From: Haliea salexigens DSM 19537
GTDB taxonomy: Bacteria; Pseudomonadota; Gammaproteobacteria; Pseudomonadales; Halieaceae
Direction of reading: 5' to 3'
Assembly: GCF_000423125.1 (NCBI RefSeq)
Contig: NZ_KE383979.1
Span: forward strand, 23,070 to 87,069
DNA: 64,000 nucleotides
A program made the translations under genes and the position numbers. Under the pieces are notes generated by a model. The model saw only the letters and a list, made by a program, of their open reading frames with translations. It made no database searches and was not told the DNA's origin. Shown piece by piece: positions 8,833 through 19,676 of the stretch (its first letter is position 1; every line of letters starts with the position of its first letter).

Positions 8833-9837
8833 TCAGCGGGCGAGCGCCAGCAGGAGGCGATCAAGCCGGTCCCAGGGGTCGCCATCGGCAAAGCCCTTGA
8901 TACAGCCATCAATGGCCAGCGCGTCCTGTAGCATCGCGCCCAGTGCGCGGCTGGGGTGGCGTTGCAGGGCCGCTGTCACGGCGGCTTCGCGGCTCTTCCA
9001 CACCCGGTGGCTGTTGAATACGGCGGAGCGCGGCTGGCCCACCTCAAGCTCCAGCTGCAGGGCGTACAGGGCGCGTATTTCACGCGTTACGCCCCACAGC
9101 AAGGGCACCGCATCCGTGCCTTCACCGCGCAGGCCGTGCACCATGCGCAGGGTTGCTTCCGCGTTGCCCGCCAAGGCGGTGTCCACCATGGTGAACAGGT
9201 TGTAGCGCGCGTTGTCCAGCACGGCAGTGGTGACGGTGGCGAGCGTGACCTGTTTGCCGTCGGCCAGCAATTTCAGCTTCTCGACTTCCTGCACCGCCGC
9301 ATACAGGTTGCCTTCCAGACGCTCGGCAAGCAGGTCCAGTGCGTCGTCATCGATATCCAGCCCTGCCTGTCCCAGACGTTGGCGCAGCCAGCGGGGCATT
9401 TCGCGGGCCCCGACGGGCCAGACCTGGACAACGGCACCGGATTTCTCCAGTGCCTTGTACCACTTGCTGTTCTGGGACTGTCGATCGATTTTGCCGCTGA
9501 TAACCAGCAGAACATCATCGCCGCTGGCCTGCTCCAGGTAGGCACAGAGCGCCTTGCTGCCCTCGGCACCGGGCTTGCCGTCTGGTAACCGCAGTTCGAT
9601 GACCTTGCGCTCACCGAACAGCGACATTTCGGCGGCGCTGTGTAACAGGGATTCCCAGCTGAAGTCTTTGGGGCCCGTATCCAGCACTTCACGTTCGCTG
9701 CACCCAGCGGCACGCGCCGCGCTGCGTACCAGATCGGCACACTCCTGCACCAGCAGTGGTTCGTCACCGCTCAACAGGTAAACGGACAGGCACTGGCCCT
9801 GCAGGTGCTTGGCGAGTTGCTCGGCCTTGAGCTGCAT
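8833..9837 (-). CDS. holA: DNA polymerase III subunit delta
   Basis: The 334-residue product matches HolA: an N-terminal AAA+-like domain beginning LKAEQLAKHL with VYLLSGDEPLLVQE, the central ISGKIDRQSQNSKWYKALE, and the C-terminal collar region with LWGVTREIRALY. Delta opens the beta sliding clamp within the clamp-loader complex. The ATG overlaps the lptE stop (TAATG), giving the conserved gammaproteobacterial order leuS-lptE-holA. nadD, the usual next gene, is missing; a CoA transferase gene follows instead, so the ancestral cluster is broken here. Confidence 0.95.
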   Translation of the reverse strand: MQLKAEQLAKHLQGQCLSVYLLSGDEPLLVQECADLVRSAARAAGCSEREVLDTGPKDFSWESLLHSAAEMSLFGERKVIELRLPDGKPGAEGSKALCAYLEQASGDDVLLVISGKIDRQSQNSKWYKALEKSGAVVQVWPVGAREMPRWLRQRLGQAGLDIDDDALDLLAERLEGNLYAAVQEVEKLKLLADGKQVTLATVTTAVLDNARYNLFTMVDTALAGNAEATLRMVHGLRGEGTDAVPLLWGVTREIRALYALQLELEVGQPRSAVFNSHRVWKSREAAVTAALQRHPSRALGAMLQDALAIDGCIKGFADGDPWDRLDRLLLALAR

Positions 9838-10354
9838 TACTGGGCTGCGGCGTGGAATCCGATCCGGCGCAGAATCTGTTGCGCGAGTTCGCCGCGCATC
9901 TCTCCCTGCAGGATGCGAATTTCTTCCGCTTTGCCCACCACGTTACTGGGGTCGTTCTCCATCTGCTTGGTGACCATGGCTTGCGATGGCTCCATGGCGA
10001 TGCTGCCGTCCGGCGCACGCACCGTGAACCGGGTTTGCATGGTCAACTCGAATTCCGCCGCGCGTGCCTCGCTGGTGAGCGAGAGGTTTCGCTGACTGAA
10101 ACGCTCGGGCTCCAGCTGCAGAATATAGGCGGCCTGCGGACGGTCCACCCACTCGATGCCGTTTGCCGAGAAGCGTGAACGCAGCTCGCGGGTGAACTCG
10201 CTGTTCGGGCTGCCGGTTTCCAGGTGCAGCTGGCGCCATTCTGCGGGCAGGCCGGTGGAACTGGTGGCGCCGCGCAGCTGAAAGCCGCAGGCGCTCACCG
10301 TCAGGGCCAGTAGCAGGGTCAGGGTTGTGCGCAACATGGGTGACGTCCAGGCCA

Positions 10355-10355
<1 letters not shown>
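9837..10355 (-). CDS. lptE: LPS-assembly lipoprotein LptE
   Basis: The 172-residue product has a signal peptide ending in lipobox VSAC followed by GFQLRGA, the hallmark of LptE (RlpB). LptE plugs the LptD barrel and helps insert lipopolysaccharide into the outer membrane. The first ATG overlaps the leuS stop (TGATG); a second ATG six codons later (10337), directly before LRTTLTLLLALTV, gives a more usual signal peptide length, and the sequence does not decide between them. The gene is translationally coupled to leuS and holA. Confidence 0.93.
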
Positions 10356-13039
<2,684 letters not shown>

Positions 13040-13074
13040 CTATCAGTATTCAGGGCCTGCGGCGAAGCAAGGAC

Positions 13075-13518
13075 TCAGGCCAACTGCAGGAGTGGCAGCC
13101 TGGCGCGCAGCATTGCGCCGTCGCCCACGATATCCGCGAGGCTAGTGTCATCCAGCTCCCGATAGAAGGCCTCCACACCGCGCCGGAAGAGCCCGCTCAG
13201 ATTGCAGGCGCCGGCCAGCGGGCAGCTGTTGGTCGCGGGATTGAAACACTCCACGAAATCGCCGCTGTCTTCCAGCTCCCGTACCACCTTGCCCACCGAT
13301 ATGCGCTTCGGGTCCATGCCCAGTTGCACGCCGCCGTGCCTGCCACGCAGGGTCGACAGGTAACCCAGCTGCCCGAGGTGTCGCGCGGATTTCAGCAGAT
13401 GAGCGCGGGAAATAGCAAACGCCGCGGCAATATCGGCGATACGAACCTGCTGGCCTGGACGGGCGGCGCAGTACATGAGAATGCGCAGCGAGTAGTTTGT
13501 GTAGGCGGTGAGGCGAAT
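13075..13518 (-). CDS. nsrR: NsrR-like Rrf2 family repressor with apparent ATT start
   Basis: From 13518 the frame reads (M)RLTAYTNYSLRILMYCAA, the standard Rrf2 N-terminus, followed by a winged-helix region (IADIAAAFAISRAHLLK) and three cysteines in ECFNPATNSCPLAGAC that would hold an Fe-S cluster, as in NsrR. NsrR senses nitric oxide and represses detoxification genes. No ATG, GTG or TTG lies between the in-frame stop at 13537-13539 and the internal ATG at 13476, which would remove the first 14 conserved residues. An AGGAG sits eight bases before an ATT at 13518, which is therefore the best start. Predicted length is 147 residues (E. coli NsrR 141). It is divergent from the bd oxidase operon, its likely target. 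Confidence 0.8.
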   Translation of the reverse strand: MRLTAYTNYSLRILMYCAARPGQQVRIADIAAAFAISRAHLLKSARHLGQLGYLSTLRGRHGGVQLGMDPKRISVGKVVRELEDSGDFVECFNPATNSCPLAGACNLSGLFRRGVEAFYRELDDTSLADIVGDGAMLRARLPLLQLA

Positions 13519-13540
13519 GGACGTTGCTCCTGAAACTTAA

Positions 13541-13589
13541 TATTAGGTATTGCTTATGTAATGGAAATTATAAATACTATATTAGATAT
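13541..13589. promoter_or_regulatory. Candidate operator/promoter region between nsrR and cioA
   Basis: The 99-base divergent spacer is strikingly AT-rich for this genome and contains two near-identical decamers in the same orientation: TATTAGGTAT (13541-13550) and TATTAGATAT (13580-13589), 39 bases apart. They could be repressor half-sites or paired -10 elements of the two divergent promoters. They do not closely match the E. coli NsrR consensus. Confidence 0.45.
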
Positions 13590-13617
13590 CACTTAATGCC
13601 GAGGCAAGGGGCCTGCC

Positions 13618-15039
13618 GTGTTTGAGTTTTTCGACGCATCGATGCTGGCGCGTCTCCAGTTCGCCTTCACCGTATCCTTCCACATTATTTTCCCTGCCTT
13701 CTCCATTGGCCTGGCGAGCTACCTGTTCGTGCTTGAGGGTTTGTGGCTGAAAACGGACAACCCGGTTTACCTCAACCTGTACAAGTACTGGTTGAAGATA
13801 TTTGCCGTCGCATTCGGCATGGGCGTGGTGTCCGGCCTGGTGATGTCCTATCAGTTTGGCACCAACTGGAGTGTGTTCTCCGACCGGGCGGGACCGGTGA
13901 TCGGGCCGCTGCTGGCCTATGAGGTGCTGACCGCGTTTTTCCTCGAGGCGGGTTTCCTCGGTATCATGCTTTTTGGCATGGAGCGGGTTGGCAAGCGCCT
14001 GCACTTTTTCGCCACCACCATGGTTGCCGTCGGCACGCTGCTCTCTGCCACCTGGATCCTGTCGGTCAACAGCTGGATGCAAACCCCGACGGGCCACGCT
14101 GTGAACGCGCTCGGCCAGTTTGTCCCCGTTGACTGGCTGGCTATCATCTTCAACCCCAGCTTTCCGTATCGCCTGGTGCACATGACCCTGGCGTCCTACC
14201 TCACGGTGTCCTTTGTCGTGGGCGGTGTCGGGGCTTGGCACCTGCTGCGAAACAGGGCGAACCCCGAGGCGCGCAAGATGTTCTCCATGGCCATGTGGAT
14301 GGCCACTTTCGTGGCACCGTTGCAGATTTTCGCCGGCGACCTGCACGGACTCAACACACTCGAGCATCAGCCGATAAAGGTGGCCGCGATGGAAGGGCAC
14401 TGGGAGCGACAAACCGGCGCGCCGTTCCTGCTCTTTGCCTGGCCCGATTCAGCGGCGGAGGAAAACGTCTTTGAACTGGGTATTCCCTACGCCTCGGCGC
14501 TTGTGCTTACCCACGATATCGACGGCGAGACCCCGGGTCTGACCGATGTGCCTGCGAGTGACAGGCCTCCCGTGGGCTTGGTGTTCTGGTCTTTCCGGAT
14601 CATGCTCTTGATTGGGAGCCTGATGGCGCTGATCGGTGTCTACTCCGCCTGGCTGCGCTGGCGCGGCAGGCTCTACGATACGCCGTGGCTACAGCGTGCG
14701 GCAGTCTGGATGGGGCCCTCCGGGTTTGTCGCGGTGCTCGCTGGCTGGATTGTGACTGAAGTCGGCCGCCAGCCCTTCACTGTCTATGGTCTGCTGCGCA
14801 CCAGTGACTCGCTGGCACCTGTTGACGCACCGGCTGTGGCGGCGTCGCTGATCGCCTTCATCGTGGTCTACTTCGCCCTGTTTGGCGCCGGTACCTATTA
14901 CATCATCCGCATGATGGGTGAGACGCCCGATGGGCAGGGGCCGCAAACCGGAGCGCCTCAGCGTGCCGCGGGTACGACCCCGCTCGCATCAATGCAGCCC
15001 GCCATGAACAAGCCCACCACAAACACGGGAGGTGCCTGA
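13618..15039 (+). CDS. cioA: Cyanide-insensitive-type cytochrome bd oxidase subunit I
   Basis: The 473-residue integral membrane protein carries CydA features: ARLQFAFTVSFHIIFPAF with the heme-ligand His in the first helix, NSWMQTPTGH, and the quinol-binding GWIVTEVGRQPF. The Q-loop is short and the LRTSDSLAP segment follows, both typical of the CIO (CioA) branch rather than long-Q-loop CydA. The enzyme oxidises ubiquinol and reduces oxygen to water at the inner membrane and tolerates cyanide, sulfide and nitric oxide better than heme-copper oxidases. The start is GTG. cioB follows after one base, and an NsrR-like repressor is divergent upstream, suggesting induction by nitric oxide. Confidence 0.93.
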   Translation: MFEFFDASMLARLQFAFTVSFHIIFPAFSIGLASYLFVLEGLWLKTDNPVYLNLYKYWLKIFAVAFGMGVVSGLVMSYQFGTNWSVFSDRAGPVIGPLLAYEVLTAFFLEAGFLGIMLFGMERVGKRLHFFATTMVAVGTLLSATWILSVNSWMQTPTGHAVNALGQFVPVDWLAIIFNPSFPYRLVHMTLASYLTVSFVVGGVGAWHLLRNRANPEARKMFSMAMWMATFVAPLQIFAGDLHGLNTLEHQPIKVAAMEGHWERQTGAPFLLFAWPDSAAEENVFELGIPYASALVLTHDIDGETPGLTDVPASDRPPVGLVFWSFRIMLLIGSLMALIGVYSAWLRWRGRLYDTPWLQRAAVWMGPSGFVAVLAGWIVTEVGRQPFTVYGLLRTSDSLAPVDAPAVAASLIAFIVVYFALFGAGTYYIIRMMGETPDGQGPQTGAPQRAAGTTPLASMQPAMNKPTTNTGGA

Positions 15040-15040
15040 C

Positions 15041-16045
15041 ATGCTGGATTTACCGCTGATCTGGGCCGGTTTGCTGGCGTTGGGTATTTTCATCTACGTT
15101 GCACTGGACGGTTTTGACCTGGGCATCGGCCTGCTGTTCCCGTTTCTGGCCACGGATGAGGAGCGAGATACGGCGATGAATACGGTTGCACCGGTGTGGG
15201 ACGGTAACGAAACCTGGCTCATACTCGGTGGCGGCGGTCTGTTCGCCGCCTTTCCGCTCGCTTATGCGGTGGTCATGCCCGCGCTTTACGCGCCGTTCAT
15301 CATCATGTTGCTGGCACTGGTTTTTCGCGGTGTGGCTTTCGAGTACCGCTGGCGTGACCCGACACACAAGCGCATCTGGGATGTGAGTTTCGTGTTCGGC
15401 TCGGCACTGGCAACGTTCATGCAGGGCATCGTGCTGGGCACCTTCGTGCAGGGTATTGAAGTGGAAGGGCGCGCCTACGCGGGTGGCTGGTGGGACTGGC
15501 TGACACCCTTTACCGTCACTGTTGGCTTCGCCCTGTGCGCTGGCTATGCCCTGTTGGGCGCTGGCTGGCTGGTGTTGAAAACCGACAACGCCCTGCGCGA
15601 GCAGGCCTACCGGTTCGCCAAACGCGCCGCTATCAGCACCTTCGTCTTCGTGGTTGTCGTCAGTGTGTGGACGCCGTTCCTGTCGCCGGAGATTTTTACC
15701 CGCTGGTTCAGCCTGCCCAACCTCTACTGGGTGGCGCCCGTGCCGTTGCTCACCGCCGCTACCGCTGCGTTGGTGGCGTGGGGCATTCGCGGGCAACGCG
15801 ATACCGTGATCTACCCCGCGACCCTGGTTTTGCTGGGCTTGTGTTTCGTGGGCCTCGGTGTAGGGCTTACGCCGTATATCGTACCCCGGGCGATTACCAT
15901 ACAAGACGCCGCCGCACCGGATTCAAGCCTGCTGTTCATGCTGGTGGGGGCGTTGCTGATGTTGCCCTTGATACTGGGCTACACGGCGTATTCCTACTGG
16001 ATTTTCCGGGGCAAGGTCCGGCCCGGTGACGGCGGGTATCACTGA
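15041..16045 (+). CDS. cioB: Cytochrome bd oxidase subunit II
   Basis: The 334-residue product has about eight hydrophobic helices and the CydB motifs YVALDGFDLGIG and VAPVWDGNETWLI. The ATG at 15041 has GGAGG eight bases upstream; a GTG three codons earlier (15032) lies too close to it. Subunit II pairs with CioA to form the quinol oxidase. The stop overlaps the start of the DUF2474 peptide gene (TGATG), so the three are translated as a unit. Confidence 0.94.
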   Translation: MLDLPLIWAGLLALGIFIYVALDGFDLGIGLLFPFLATDEERDTAMNTVAPVWDGNETWLILGGGGLFAAFPLAYAVVMPALYAPFIIMLLALVFRGVAFEYRWRDPTHKRIWDVSFVFGSALATFMQGIVLGTFVQGIEVEGRAYAGGWWDWLTPFTVTVGFALCAGYALLGAGWLVLKTDNALREQAYRFAKRAAISTFVFVVVVSVWTPFLSPEIFTRWFSLPNLYWVAPVPLLTAATAALVAWGIRGQRDTVIYPATLVLLGLCFVGLGVGLTPYIVPRAITIQDAAAPDSSLLFMLVGALLMLPLILGYTAYSYWIFRGKVRPGDGGYH

Positions 16046-16182
16046 TGAGTGAGCATGAGGCACCGCAGCGCAGGGAGCATGGCCTGGGGAAAAAGTGGGC
16101 CTGGTTTATCGGGCTCTGGGTGAGCGGGGTGCTGGTGGTGGGTGCTGTCTCTGCCCTGTTACGCTGGATACTGCTGCCCTGA
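16045..16182 (+). CDS. DUF2474 family small bd-oxidase-associated peptide
   Basis: A 45-residue peptide MSEHEAPQRREHG... has one transmembrane helix (WFIGLWVSGVLVVGAVSALL). It overlaps the cioB stop by one base. DUF2474 peptides are found behind cioAB operons and are thought to play the part that CydX plays in E. coli, namely stabilising the heme-bearing complex; that role is inferred from position and topology. The short N-terminal charged tail followed by LGKKWAW is as expected. It is below normal gene-finder length limits. Confidence 0.82.
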   Translation: MSEHEAPQRREHGLGKKWAWFIGLWVSGVLVVGAVSALLRWILLP

Positions 16183-16208
16183 GTCAGCCGAGGAGAGGAA
16201 GGATCAAG

Positions 16209-17195
16209 ATGAATGTCAGAATCGTTATTGCCGTTTGTCTGGCGGGTCTTATTGCGCCGCTGGCTGCCGTTGAACGCGCAGTGAGCGCCGAGGCGGCACG
16301 GGTGGACGGACCCGCGGTTGATCAAGCGAGGCTGACAGCCGGATTCCAGGCACTGGAATCAGCCTGTTTCAGTTGTCACAGCCCCGATGCGGCCGCAGGT
16401 AACCGTGTTGCGCCGCCCATGGCGGCGATCAAGCAGCACTACGTGCAAGCCGATACAGCCTATACCGAGTTCAGTCGCGCCCTGGCGACCTTCGTGCAGG
16501 ACCCCTCCGCGCAGAATGCGCGCATGCCCGGTGCGATCAATCGCTTCGGGCTTATGCCCAAGCTGTCTTTTGATCCCGCTATACTGGAGGACATTGCCTA
16601 TTACATCTACTACAGCCCCCTCGAAGCGCCGTCATGGTATGCGCAGCATTTCCAGGCTGAGCAGCAAAAGCGCCGACAGGCAGGCCGGCCCGCGCTGGTG
16701 ACCGATGCAGATTATCTACGTCACGGCAGAAACATTGCGCTGCGCGCCAAGGCAACCCTGGGCAGCAACCTGAAGCAGGCCATCAGTGCGGGTGGCACGG
16801 TAGCGGCCATCGATTTCTGCCATACCAACGCCATTCCCCTCACCGAGGGGGCGTCAGCCGGGCAGGACGCTCTGGTCCGTCGCGTCAGCGACCGGCCACG
16901 CAACCCCGCCAATGCGGCCAACAGTACTGAGCTTGCCTATATTGCCGAGGCCAAATCCGCGCTGGCTGCGGGCGCTGAGCCACAGCCCGCCGTGCACCGG
17001 GTTGACGGAGAGGTGGTGGCGTATTACCCCATCGTCACCAACGGCATGTGTTTGCAGTGTCACGGCACGCCGGGCCAGGCGTTGGACGCCGCAACTCACA
17101 GCGCGCTGCAGGACCGCTATCCCGAGGATCAGGCGACAGGCTATGGCGCAGACGAGCTGCGGGGAATTTTCGTGGTATCGATGGACGCGCCCTAG
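16209..17195 (+). CDS. Cytochrome c fused to a DUF3365 (Tll0287-like) heme domain
   Basis: The 328-residue product starts at an ATG preceded by AAGGA, with a Sec signal peptide (MNVRIVIAVCLAGLIAPLAA). The N-terminal part (about 35-150) carries one heme c site, ACFSCHSPD, with a downstream NRFGLMPKLSF that may give the Met ligand. The C-terminal part (about 165-328) resembles DUF3365 with a second site, MCLQCHG. Both hemes would be periplasmic. DUF3365 domains occur in heme-based sensors and electron carriers. It lies 26 bases after the DUF2474 gene and is probably in the same operon, so a role in nitric oxide sensing or in electron supply near the bd oxidase is possible; this is inference. 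Confidence 0.78.
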   Translation: MNVRIVIAVCLAGLIAPLAAVERAVSAEAARVDGPAVDQARLTAGFQALESACFSCHSPDAAAGNRVAPPMAAIKQHYVQADTAYTEFSRALATFVQDPSAQNARMPGAINRFGLMPKLSFDPAILEDIAYYIYYSPLEAPSWYAQHFQAEQQKRRQAGRPALVTDADYLRHGRNIALRAKATLGSNLKQAISAGGTVAAIDFCHTNAIPLTEGASAGQDALVRRVSDRPRNPANAANSTELAYIAEAKSALAAGAEPQPAVHRVDGEVVAYYPIVTNGMCLQCHGTPGQALDAATHSALQDRYPEDQATGYGADELRGIFVVSMDAP

Positions 17196-17212
17196 AGTCT
17201 ACAGCTGCACAG

Positions 17213-17255
17213 GCCTGTTTCAGCATGCGGTTGGCTCCGGTGTGATGAAACAGGC
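17213..17255. terminator. Stem-loop between convergent genes
   Basis: A perfect 10-bp inverted repeat GCCTGTTTCA / TGAAACAGGC spaced by 23 bases lies between the cytochrome c-DUF3365 gene (+) and lnt (-). There is no clear T-run, so it is a plausible bidirectional terminator or transcript-end stabiliser. Confidence 0.5.
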
Positions 17256-17315
17256 GCGGTTTACCAAAGTGCAGGCGAAGTTTCCAGCGCATTGGCAGGC
17301 CACTGTGACGGGTGT

Positions 17316-18827
17316 TCAGTCCCGCTCACGCCAGAGTGTGTGGTACACAACCAGCATCATCAGCAGGAGCAATACGCAGGCGGCCAGCACCGGTCGCGGC
17401 CCGTAGGTCGCCGCCGGTGTGCTGCCGAGCATGACGTGGGCTTCACCGCTGAGCAGTGCTTCTTCGAACTGGGGGCTGCGCTGCTGTATGCGGCCCTGAT
17501 GGTCGATGATTGCAGACACACCGTTATTGGTGCCCCGCAACAGGTAGCGCCCCGTTTCCAGCGCGCGCATGCGTGCCATCTGCAGGTGCTGCAGGGGGCC
17601 GATGGAGGCGCCAAACCAGCTGTCGTTGCTGATGGTGACCAGTAGATCGGCGTTGCGCGCGCTGCGTGCTACCAGGCCGGGGTAGACGATTTCATAGCAG
17701 ATGAAAGGCGCCACCCTAACCCCGGCGGCCAGCAGCAGGCTCTGGTCCGGCGGGCCTGCGGAGAAGCTCGACATGGGCATATCGAAGAAGGCGATGAGCC
17801 CGCGCAACCAGCTTTCCAGTGGAACGTATTCCCCGAAGGGCACCAGACGCTGTTTATGGTACACGCCGCTGCCGGCGCCGAGCGCCACAATGCTGTTGAA
17901 GTACGCGCTGTCGCCGGCCTCACGCCAGGGGATGCCGGTGATCAGCGTGCCTTCCTGCCGGGCAAAATCCTCGGCAACCGGATCGAGGTAATCGCGTGCC
18001 TGCTGGTAGAAGCGGGGCAGGGCGGATTCCGGCCACACGACAATGTCATGTCCCCTCTGTGCCGCGACAGCGCGACTGTACTGCTCCAGAATCCGTGGGT
18101 AGTGCGCCGGCTGCCACTTCAGGGCCTGCGGGATGTTGGGTTGATAGAGCGCCACGCGCAGTGGTTGCTCGGTTGCGGGGACCACCCACTCTACCACAGC
18201 GAGTGTACGCCCGCCCAACCACAGGATGCCGAGCACGGTGAGATAGGTCAGCAGGCCGGCGGGTTTCGGGTTGCGCCAGGCCAGGAACAGGCAGGCACCG
18301 CTGACGGCTACCGCAAATGACAGCCCGTACACCCCGACCGCGGGAGCCCAGCCGGCCAGCCAGGTATCCAGGTGAGCGTAGCCCAGGTAAAGCCACGGAA
18401 AGCCCGTGAGTAGCCAGCTGCGCAGGCCCTCAAAAAGCACCCAGAGCGCGCCGAAGCCGACCAGCATGCCGCCCGGCAGGGGCCTGATCCAGCGCGTGTA
18501 GCACCAGGCAAACAGGCTGTGCAGCAGCGCCAGGCCGGCACAGAACAGCGCCGTGAGCAGTGCGGCCAGGGGCACGCCGGCATAGCCGTACACATGGATG
18601 CTGACGTAAACCCAGGAGACGCCGCTGCCGAACATGCCGAGTCCGAACAGCCAGCCACGCCACAGGGCCTGGCGCGGCGAGCAGGTGCTCAGGAGATAGC
18701 AGTACAGCGCACAACTGGCGATGCCCGCCGGCCACAGGTCGAAGGGTGCGAACGACAGTGTGACCAGGCCACCGGCCAGCAGTGTCAGCAGTGTGATCCA
18801 GGCCGGGCGCAGCCCGTTTTCAGGCAT
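17316..18827 (-). CDS. lnt: Apolipoprotein N-acyltransferase
   Basis: The 503-residue product has about six N-terminal transmembrane helices and a periplasmic nitrilase-like domain. The catalytic triad is visible as Glu in VVWPESALPRF, Lys in YHKQRLVPFGEYVP and Cys in APFICYEIVYP. It adds the third acyl chain to the N-terminal Cys of lipoproteins at the inner membrane, which is needed for export of LptE and of the DUF885 protein seen in this window. It closes the conserved operon miaB-phoH-ybeY-corC-lnt, with a 3-base gap to corC. Confidence 0.96.
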   Translation of the reverse strand: MPENGLRPAWITLLTLLAGGLVTLSFAPFDLWPAGIASCALYCYLLSTCSPRQALWRGWLFGLGMFGSGVSWVYVSIHVYGYAGVPLAALLTALFCAGLALLHSLFAWCYTRWIRPLPGGMLVGFGALWVLFEGLRSWLLTGFPWLYLGYAHLDTWLAGWAPAVGVYGLSFAVAVSGACLFLAWRNPKPAGLLTYLTVLGILWLGGRTLAVVEWVVPATEQPLRVALYQPNIPQALKWQPAHYPRILEQYSRAVAAQRGHDIVVWPESALPRFYQQARDYLDPVAEDFARQEGTLITGIPWREAGDSAYFNSIVALGAGSGVYHKQRLVPFGEYVPLESWLRGLIAFFDMPMSSFSAGPPDQSLLLAAGVRVAPFICYEIVYPGLVARSARNADLLVTISNDSWFGASIGPLQHLQMARMRALETGRYLLRGTNNGVSAIIDHQGRIQQRSPQFEEALLSGEAHVMLGSTPAATYGPRPVLAACVLLLLMMLVVYHTLWRERD

Positions 18828-18830
18828 GAA

Positions 18831-19676
18831 TCAGCCGCCCAGAGGCCGCATGCGCAGGCTGTGGATCTTGCGCTGATCGGCGTTGATGACCTTGAACTCG
18901 AAGTTCTCGATGCAGGTGACTTCGTTGCGCGCGGGCATGTGCCCGAAGGCCTGGATAACCAAACCGCCGATGGTATCGAACTCCTCGTCGCTGAAGGTGG
19001 TGCGGAAGTGTTCGTTGAAATCCTCGATGGGTGTCAGCGCCTTGATAAAGTAGTCGCCCTCGCCGATGGTGCGGATGAAGTGGTCCTCGTCCACGTCGGT
19101 CTCGTCTTCGATGTCGCCGACGATTTCCTCCAGCACGTCTTCAATGGTCACCAGGCCGGCAACACCGCCATATTCATCAATGACGATAGCCATGTGGTTG
19201 CGGTTCTCGCGGAATTCGCGCAGCAGCACGTTCAGCCGCTTGCTCTCCGGTACTACCACCGTGGGGCGCAGCAGCGTCTCCATGCGGAACTCGCTGTGAT
19301 CCTTGTTGAGCAGCTCCGGTAGCAGGTCCTTGGCCAGCAGGATACCCTGGATATCGTCGGGGCTCTCGCCGATCACCGGGTAGCGCGAGTGGGCGGAGTT
19401 AATAATCTGTGGCAGGATCTCCTCCAGCGTTGACTCCGCCTTGATCACCACCATTTGCGCGCGTGGAATCATGATGTCGCGCGCCTGCATGTCGCTGACC
19501 TTCATGGCGCCTTCCATGATGCTGCGCGCATCCTGGTCGATAACCTCGTTTTCGGCGGCGATGGCGAGAACGCCTTCGAGGTCGCGGCGATTGTTGGGTT
19601 CCGACGAGAACAGCAAGGCTATTTTCTCGAGCCAGGAGCGGTCTCCGGGCTCGCTGCCAAATCGATCTTCGCTCAT
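18831..19676 (-). CDS. corC: CorC/YbeX family CBS-domain transport protein
   Basis: The 281-residue soluble protein has a CBS pair (about 70-190), with MIPRAQMVVIKAEST and NHMAIVIDEYGGVAGLVT, and a C-terminal CorC_HlyC domain (GEGDYFIKALTPIEDFNEHF). It has no membrane segment. Members are linked to magnesium/cobalt efflux and to ribosome-related phenotypes through their ybeZYX operon. The ATG overlaps the ybeY stop by four bases. Confidence 0.93.
   Translation of the reverse strand: MSEDRFGSEPGDRSWLEKIALLFSSEPNNRRDLEGVLAIAAENEVIDQDARSIMEGAMKVSDMQARDIMIPRAQMVVIKAESTLEEILPQIINSAHSRYPVIGESPDDIQGILLAKDLLPELLNKDHSEFRMETLLRPTVVVPESKRLNVLLREFRENRNHMAIVIDEYGGVAGLVTIEDVLEEIVGDIEDETDVDEDHFIRTIGEGDYFIKALTPIEDFNEHFRTTFSDEEFDTIGGLVIQAFGHMPARNEVTCIENFEFKVINADQRKIHSLRMRPLGG

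Noticed and set aside
13582..14412. 276-residue minus-strand frame
   Set aside because: It is antisense to cioA, whose membrane helices and quinol site are clear.
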